Origin: Vicinamibacteria bacterium | GTDB taxonomy: Bacteria; Acidobacteriota; Vicinamibacteria; Vicinamibacterales; UBA2999 | Length of the DNA: 5,517 bases | Assembly (NCBI GenBank): GCA_025924295.1 | Contig: JAICEG010000351.1 | Coordinates: forward strand, 1 to 5,517 | Direction: 5' to 3' | Shown: piece after piece, positions 5,405-5,517 of the stretch | Layout: each line of letters starts with the position of its first letter | Position numbering within the stretch: position 1 is the stretch's first letter | Made by a program: the position numbers and the translations under genes | The notes under the pieces: generated by a model | What the model was told of the DNA's origin: nothing | What the model saw: only the letters and a program-made list of their open reading frames with translations | Databases searched by the model: none

Positions 5405-5410
5405 TATAAT
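5405..5410 (+). promoter_or_regulatory. -10 box TATAAT of the 5434 gene
   Basis: A perfect sigma-70 -10 consensus in an otherwise GC-rich region, 23 nt before the GTG start and 11 nt before the Shine-Dalgarno. This predicts a start of transcription near 5417 and a very short leader. No good -35 lies 16-18 bp upstream; an inverted repeat (5383-5396) occupies that place, so an activator may be needed. Confidence 0.55.
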
Positions 5411-5433
5411 CGCCACGCTTCAAGGAGGTTCCC

Positions 5434-5517
5434 GTGCGCAAGATGCTGACGAACGGCAGGTTTGTCCTCGTCCTGGTCGTGCTCACCGCTGCTGGCGTGC
5501 TGGTCGCGCGGGAACTG
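5434..5517 (+). CDS. N-terminus of an exported or membrane-anchored protein (truncated by window end)
   Basis: Only 28 codons are visible and no stop is reached. The GTG start at 5434 has an excellent Shine-Dalgarno, AAGGAGG (5422-5428), 5 nt upstream; ATG 5443 in the same frame is a weaker alternative. The peptide starts MRKMLTNGR and continues with a strongly hydrophobic run (FVLVLVVLTAAGVLVA, residues 10-25), fitting a signal peptide or single membrane anchor, then REL. This resembles N-termini of secreted C-terminal processing peptidases or other periplasmic proteins, but the family cannot be identified from this much. It has its own TATAAT promoter, so it begins a new transcription unit. 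Confidence 0.75.
   Translation, partial: MRKMLTNGRFVLVLVVLTAAGVLVAREL

Noticed and set aside
5125..5449. Small open frames on both strands in the structured intergenic region (5125-5409 +, 5213-5449 +, 5157-5486 -)
   Set aside because: They lack ribosome sites, have Arg/Pro/Gly-rich random-looking composition, overlap the inverted repeats and, for two of them, the promoter and start of the 5434 gene.

Overview
This is a GC-rich bacterial chromosomal segment that reads almost entirely on the + strand. The gene content suggests Acidobacteriota, probably a Vicinamibacteria-like soil lineage. The pointers are the tail of a MacB/FtsX-type permease of the kind hugely expanded in that phylum, a DUF6152 secreted protein next to an uncharacterised secreted family common in Acidobacteriota, and a lipoprotein M49 peptidase. 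This assignment is inferred from protein families; no rRNA or other phylogenetic marker is present.

Layout. Positions 2-295 hold the C-terminal end of an ABC-transporter permease. Positions 296-448 are intergenic and contain a degenerate tandem array of 7-bp units (349-416). Positions 449-1492 encode epoxyqueuosine reductase (queG), followed directly by a hairpin. Positions 1574-1984 and 1988-2758 are two tightly coupled secreted proteins (DUF6152, then an unnamed family). Positions 2795-3355 encode a YqgE/AlgH protein, and its stop codon directly abuts the GTG start of a 578-residue lipoprotein metallopeptidase of the dipeptidyl-peptidase III (M49) type (3356-5092). Positions 5093-5433 are a gene-free, highly structured intergenic region. 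At 5434 a new exported or membrane-anchored protein begins behind a clear TATAAT box and Shine-Dalgarno, and it runs off the window.

How the genes relate. There are two probable translational couplings: DUF6152 with its partner (3 bp apart) and yqgE with the M49 lipoprotein (0 bp). queG appears to stand alone and no other queuosine gene is visible. Much of the window encodes envelope or periplasmic proteins. The predicted mature DUF6152 protein starts with His-His, which raises the possibility of an N-terminal histidine copper site.

Most unusual part. Between 5095 and 5410 several inverted repeats are nested inside one another: a perfect 14-bp pair 188 bp apart, a second 14-bp pair with one G-T inside it, and an 11-bp hairpin at the centre. 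A competing hairpin uses part of the outer arm. This could be a structured non-coding RNA, a palindromic mobile or REP-like element, or a compound terminator/attenuator; sequence alone cannot decide. Two separate short-repeat tracts with 7-bp periodicity (349-416 and 5058-5092) are the other noteworthy non-coding signals.
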